From the NCBI GenBank assembly GCA_003993805.1, contig RSEF01000017.1, forward strand, positions 9,007,155 to 9,071,154: DNA of 64,000 nucleotides. The letters are read 5' to 3'. This document shows, one piece after another, positions 61,672 to 64,000 of the stretch. The position numbers and the translations under genes were made by a program. The notes beneath the pieces are model-generated. The model did no database searches, was not told the origin of the DNA, and saw only the letters and a program-made list of their open reading frames with translations. Within the stretch, counting starts at the first letter, position 1, and each line of letters starts with the position of its first letter. Origin of the DNA: Himantopus leucocephalus. Its lineage: Eukaryota; Chordata; Aves; Charadriiformes; Recurvirostridae.

Positions 61672-64000
61672 CTGTTGGGGGAAAACAAAGGGGATTAGTG
61701 GTTCCAGCCCCTCTCTCTGCTGCCATGAGCATGGACGGGGGTGAGCATGTGCATGGCTGAGCATCGCAATTGCACGGCAATGACCTTGCTGGTTTTGCAA
61801 CAACAGCAGCTTTCTTGGTTTACAAACCGGTAAGAGAAATCCTGCGTGCACATACTCCTGAATTATAAAGATAAGTAATATAGGCACAGGCATTTATTCT
61901 TTGGATTGGAAGAAGGCCCACTTAAACCAACTTTTTTTTATTAATTTAATCATATTCCTGGATTACCCTGTAAAGCACACAATGATGCAAAACACTTTGC
62001 AGCCAAGTCATTCTAGCCAGGGAGTATTATGAAGAATGACCTGATGCCGCTAATGGATCATTAAGGTTAGCATCTCAAAATCTCTCCAGATTTCATTTTA
62101 ATTATTGACAATCTGTACAACTCAGCAAGGCGGGAAAAGGCTTTCAGCCTGCAGCATAAATGTACATTTTCAAAAGCATTTGGTTCTTAAACCTTAACCA
62201 GTCAGGACTCCTGGTGTCATGGTTGTTTTCTTTCTATTTCTAGCGTTCTCACCAGATTTAACCTCGCATCACCTCCAGGAATACGGGTAGGATTGGAGCA
62301 TCCCATTGAATAAGCTGCAACATGGCAGGCGAATTGTATTCATTCAACAGGAAGCTTTGCAAATCACAGCCCAGCATCTCCTCTGCCTTGCGCCTCCAGG
62401 GGGGTTTGTAGTAAGAGGATAGGAATGGGGTCTTGTGCGCACTCAGCTGCAGATCTGAAAGCTCACCTTCTAAACGCAGGCCCTTGCTTAAATGAGGGAC
62501 TGTAGGGGAACTCTGGGTATTTATAAGGATGGTGCTCGTTCACTGTCACAGAGGAAAATCATTCTCGATTGATGGGCAGCTTTATCTGTCTGCCCAAATA
62601 TTGTATTTCCATTTTTATTATGCAGAGGACAGAGGAATTAAAAAGAAATGTTACAGGATAAAATAGGAGACATTAAGAAAGCGTTTGATCTTAGAGACTG
62701 CGGAGACTGCAAAAAAAGCAGTTTGCAGCAAAAACTTGAGACATCGACCAAGTGGTCTGTCCCAGCCACCAGAGACCTTCACAGGCTAAAGCCTTGCACA
62801 CTGAGCCCCAGCAGAACAGAAACTCTGCTTGTATCGGCTGGTGATGGGAACTGGAAGGAAATGGAGCAGGATGAAGAGAAACACATGTTGAAGTCCCACC
62901 ATTAAATTTGGAAAGACCCTCTTTTGGCTGAGGGCAGAGAAAAAGACAAACGTGCAGATTTAGGGGGTATATATTATAGACAAAAGTTTCCTATAATGCA
63001 ATTTAAACCTTTACTCTGGCCATCACAGATATTTTTACTCATCTTGCTGAAATAAAAATAAACCTCCCTGCATGCATTATCATCATTTAAGTTCCTCTTT
63101 TGTTACTGTGTTACCTGAGCACATAAATGCTTTTAAGAAGTTAATAACCCATAAGTTATTGCTTAGACATGTGCTAAGGAGGATAGCTGAGTTGATTAAT
63201 CTTTCCCAGAAGTTAATCAGACATCTCGTCTATAATTTAGTTCCAGTGAGTCCATAAATGCCAACGCTTCTCTTTCTGTCATGAAGTGTGTCCAACAGTT
63301 CTCATCAATTACTCTCAGGCCACCACGCTGGGCCTTAGAACAACAAAATAAGACATTTTGAAAGCAAAGCCAATGGTAAATGATAGGTAGCTAATGCTCT
63401 TTTCATAACAAAGGAAATGCATTTGGGACGAAATAAACAGCCAACAACTCTACTACGCACAAAAATCTACAGCCAGCCAGAAGCAGAGTTCACCATTGCC
63501 AATAAAGTCAAAAATACTCGGTAGTGGGGGGGGAAAAATGCTTTCAGAGTCTCAAATTGACAACCCAACTGTTTCTTTACAGTGGGATATTCCCTGAAAG
63601 CATTTCTTTGGGCTGGTCAAGAGAATTTTGTCCAACACCACTAGCATCTCCTCTTAACCTTATCGATACTAGGAACCCCCTGCTCCGCTAGCGCTGGTTC
63701 AGCTGCGCCGGCGGTAGCGGCGTGTGGAGGCCCCGACACTGACAAACTCTGCAGTTTTATGAAGTTTTGTGCACTGTGAACAGAATATTGACCCCACTGA
63801 AATCAGGGCTAAAGGTCCCCCTCGAGCTCAATCCTGCCAGGGCTTCATCCCGAGATTTAAAAGGGATCCTTCACTCTGCACAAAACCAAGCGCGCGGGCG
63901 AGGGGGCTGCGTGCCTGATCGCTGCCGTTACCTGCACCACGGCAGACAAAACCTTTTCTCTGTAGAGTTTGCTATGAATACTTACAGAAAGTCTATTTCA
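61672..64000 (-). other. COL5A1 intron 20, 3' part
   Basis: The visible 2.3 kb before exon 21. AT-rich, with no repeat family recognised and no further Gly-X-Y exon found up to the window edge. Confidence 0.85.

Noticed and set aside
63920..63950. Possible further collagen exon near the right edge (donor-like TTACCTGC in plus-strand reading)
   Set aside because: The adjoining sequence does not translate into Gly-X-Y in any frame on the minus strand.

Overview
The window is vertebrate genomic DNA, almost certainly from a bird. It has long introns with GT-AG borders, many truncated CR1 retrotransposon copies (the dominant avian LINE, also found in crocodilians and turtles), and a gene more compact than I recall the mammalian one being. 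There is no bacterial, viral or plasmid-like organisation. I recognise one protein-coding gene, on the minus strand: the 3' two thirds of the fibrillar collagen gene COL5A1, the pro-alpha1 chain of type V collagen.

Layout, left to right (the gene runs right to left). Positions 1-6714 are downstream intergenic DNA with a degenerate CR1 copy (about 3460-4312) and a CpG-rich block (about 4965-5225), but no gene I can support. About 6715-9635 is a 2.9-kb 3' UTR ending in a cluster of AATAAA signals. It carries two 8-mer miR-29 sites, a 13-bp perfect hairpin and a duplicated 22-nt element. 9636-19824 holds the C-propeptide exons (62 to 66 by human numbering). 20200-61671 holds 41 triple-helix exons (21 to 61). 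All are in phase 0, and nearly all are 45, 54 or 108 bp, with one of 90 bp and one of 36 bp. 61672-64000 is part of the next intron. Exons 1-20 (signal peptide, N-terminal domains and first part of the helix) lie beyond the right edge.

I assembled every exon by hand from reading frame, acceptor and donor. They join into a continuous open frame of 1,161 residues: 888 residues of unbroken Gly-X-Y, then the end of the helix, a furin-type site, and the eight-cysteine C-propeptide ending GPACFMG. No helical exon appears to be missing, and the 100-N gap at 56562-56661 lies inside an intron.

The most interesting structure is a pair of 69-bp exons at 16808-16876 and 16685-16753. They encode two alternative versions of the same 23-residue segment of the C-propeptide and are only 54 nt apart, too close for both to be spliced into one mRNA. 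They correspond to the mutually exclusive exons 64A/64B known in mammalian COL5A1. Here the arrangement is intact, and spacer, branch point and reading frame can all be read directly. Other points of interest are a GFPGER integrin-type motif at about helix residue 502, a basic heparin-binding segment, and a single-N junction flanked by an exact 30-bp duplication that looks like an assembly artefact.
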